Part shown: positions 15,966 through 16,498 of the stretch, piece by piece
Layout: the number at the start of each line of letters is the position of its first letter
Position numbering within the stretch: the stretch's first letter is position 1
DNA from: an uncultured Candidatus Saccharibacteria bacterium
Lineage (GTDB): Bacteria; Patescibacteria; Saccharimonadia; Saccharimonadales; CAMLKC01
Direction of reading: 5' to 3'
Length of the DNA stretch: 16,498 nt
NCBI GenBank assembly: GCA_946479025.1
Contig: CAMLDM010000016.1
Location: forward strand, 1-16,498
Translations under genes and position numbers: made by a program
Notes under the pieces: model-generated
What the model was told of the DNA's origin: nothing
Databases searched by the model: none
What the model saw: the letters and a program-made list of their open reading frames with translations, nothing else

Positions 15966-15994
15966 TTGACAATTTAGTTGTACATATATATCAT
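15966..15994 (+). promoter_or_regulatory. rRNA operon promoter P2
   Basis: A perfect TTGACA (15966-15971) is followed after 17 nt by TATCAT (15989-15994). The expected start, about 16001, coincides with the first leader hairpin. Confidence 0.7.
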
Positions 15995-15999
15995 CGTCA

Positions 16000-16032
16000 G
16001 TCTATATTTTATAGACGCATCCGCAAGGATGC
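16000..16032 (+). other. Two adjacent hairpins in the 16S leader
   Basis: GTCTATA-TTT-TATAGAC (16000-16016) is directly followed by GCATCC-GCAA-GGATGC (16017-16032) with a GNRA-type loop and then ATCTTTT. They end a few bases before mature 16S rRNA and probably serve processing or early folding. The second one followed by T residues also resembles a weak terminator. Confidence 0.6.
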
Positions 16033-16035
16033 ATC

Positions 16036-16498
<463 letters not shown>

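Overview
The window comes from a small-genome bacterium of the candidate phyla radiation, most likely Candidatus Saccharibacteria (TM7). The main evidence is the 5' part of a 16S rRNA gene at the right end, whose variable segments read like Saccharibacteria. Supporting evidence is the set of lineage-typical proteins: a membrane-anchored type IV secretion-like ATPase, an LPxTG-like surface protein and short Pro-rich or coiled-coil helpers. Genes end in TAA, TAG and TGA and no in-frame UGA is seen, so the standard bacterial code applies, not the UGA=Gly code of Gracilibacteria/Absconditabacteria.

Left part (1-3750), RNA and translation genes. The C-terminal end of an RNase HI-like protein is followed almost at once by rnpB (RNase P RNA). 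A strong hairpin at 581-615 separates rnpB from the convergent infC-rpmI-rplT operon. infC has no AUG at its natural N-terminus and probably starts at AUC or AUA. Upstream lies comM/yifB (AAA+ ATPase), divergent from a tmRNA gene (ssrA, 3343-3750); the two promoters appear to share one TATAAT/ATTATA core. The tmRNA encodes a long tag and has an abnormal T-loop.

Middle (3751-5171), about 1.4 kb without a convincing protein gene. It holds two hairpins after ssrA, a perfect 9-bp DnaA-box match, several inverted repeats, a near-perfect 44-nt palindrome (4583-4626), and a good promoter (4701-4729) upstream of a large hairpin (4932-5024). In a genome otherwise packed with 1-nt gaps and overlaps, this is the most likely place for undescribed RNA or regulatory DNA.

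Secretion/surface region (5172-10768). Two small genes each have an extended -10 box placed so that the mRNA would begin at or next to the ATG (leaderless). One is a four-helix membrane protein and the other a Pro/Ala-rich soluble protein. The second is followed by a 927-aa membrane-anchored VirD4/TraC-like ATPase. A convergent pair encodes an LPHTG-type anchored surface protein with a DUF11-like domain and a coiled-coil membrane protein, joined by a TAATG overlap. I infer an envelope or secretion module.

Right part (10819-16498), replication and ribosome genes. gyrB and gyrA (1-nt gap) and a divergent PAP2-family (DUF212) membrane protein form an operon from a TTGAGT-N17-TATAAT promoter. An rRNA operon follows with tandem promoters, two adjacent leader hairpins and the first ~460 nt of 16S rRNA, cut by the window edge. 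GyrB naturally carries Asn where E. coli has Asp426, a residue tied to quinolone response.
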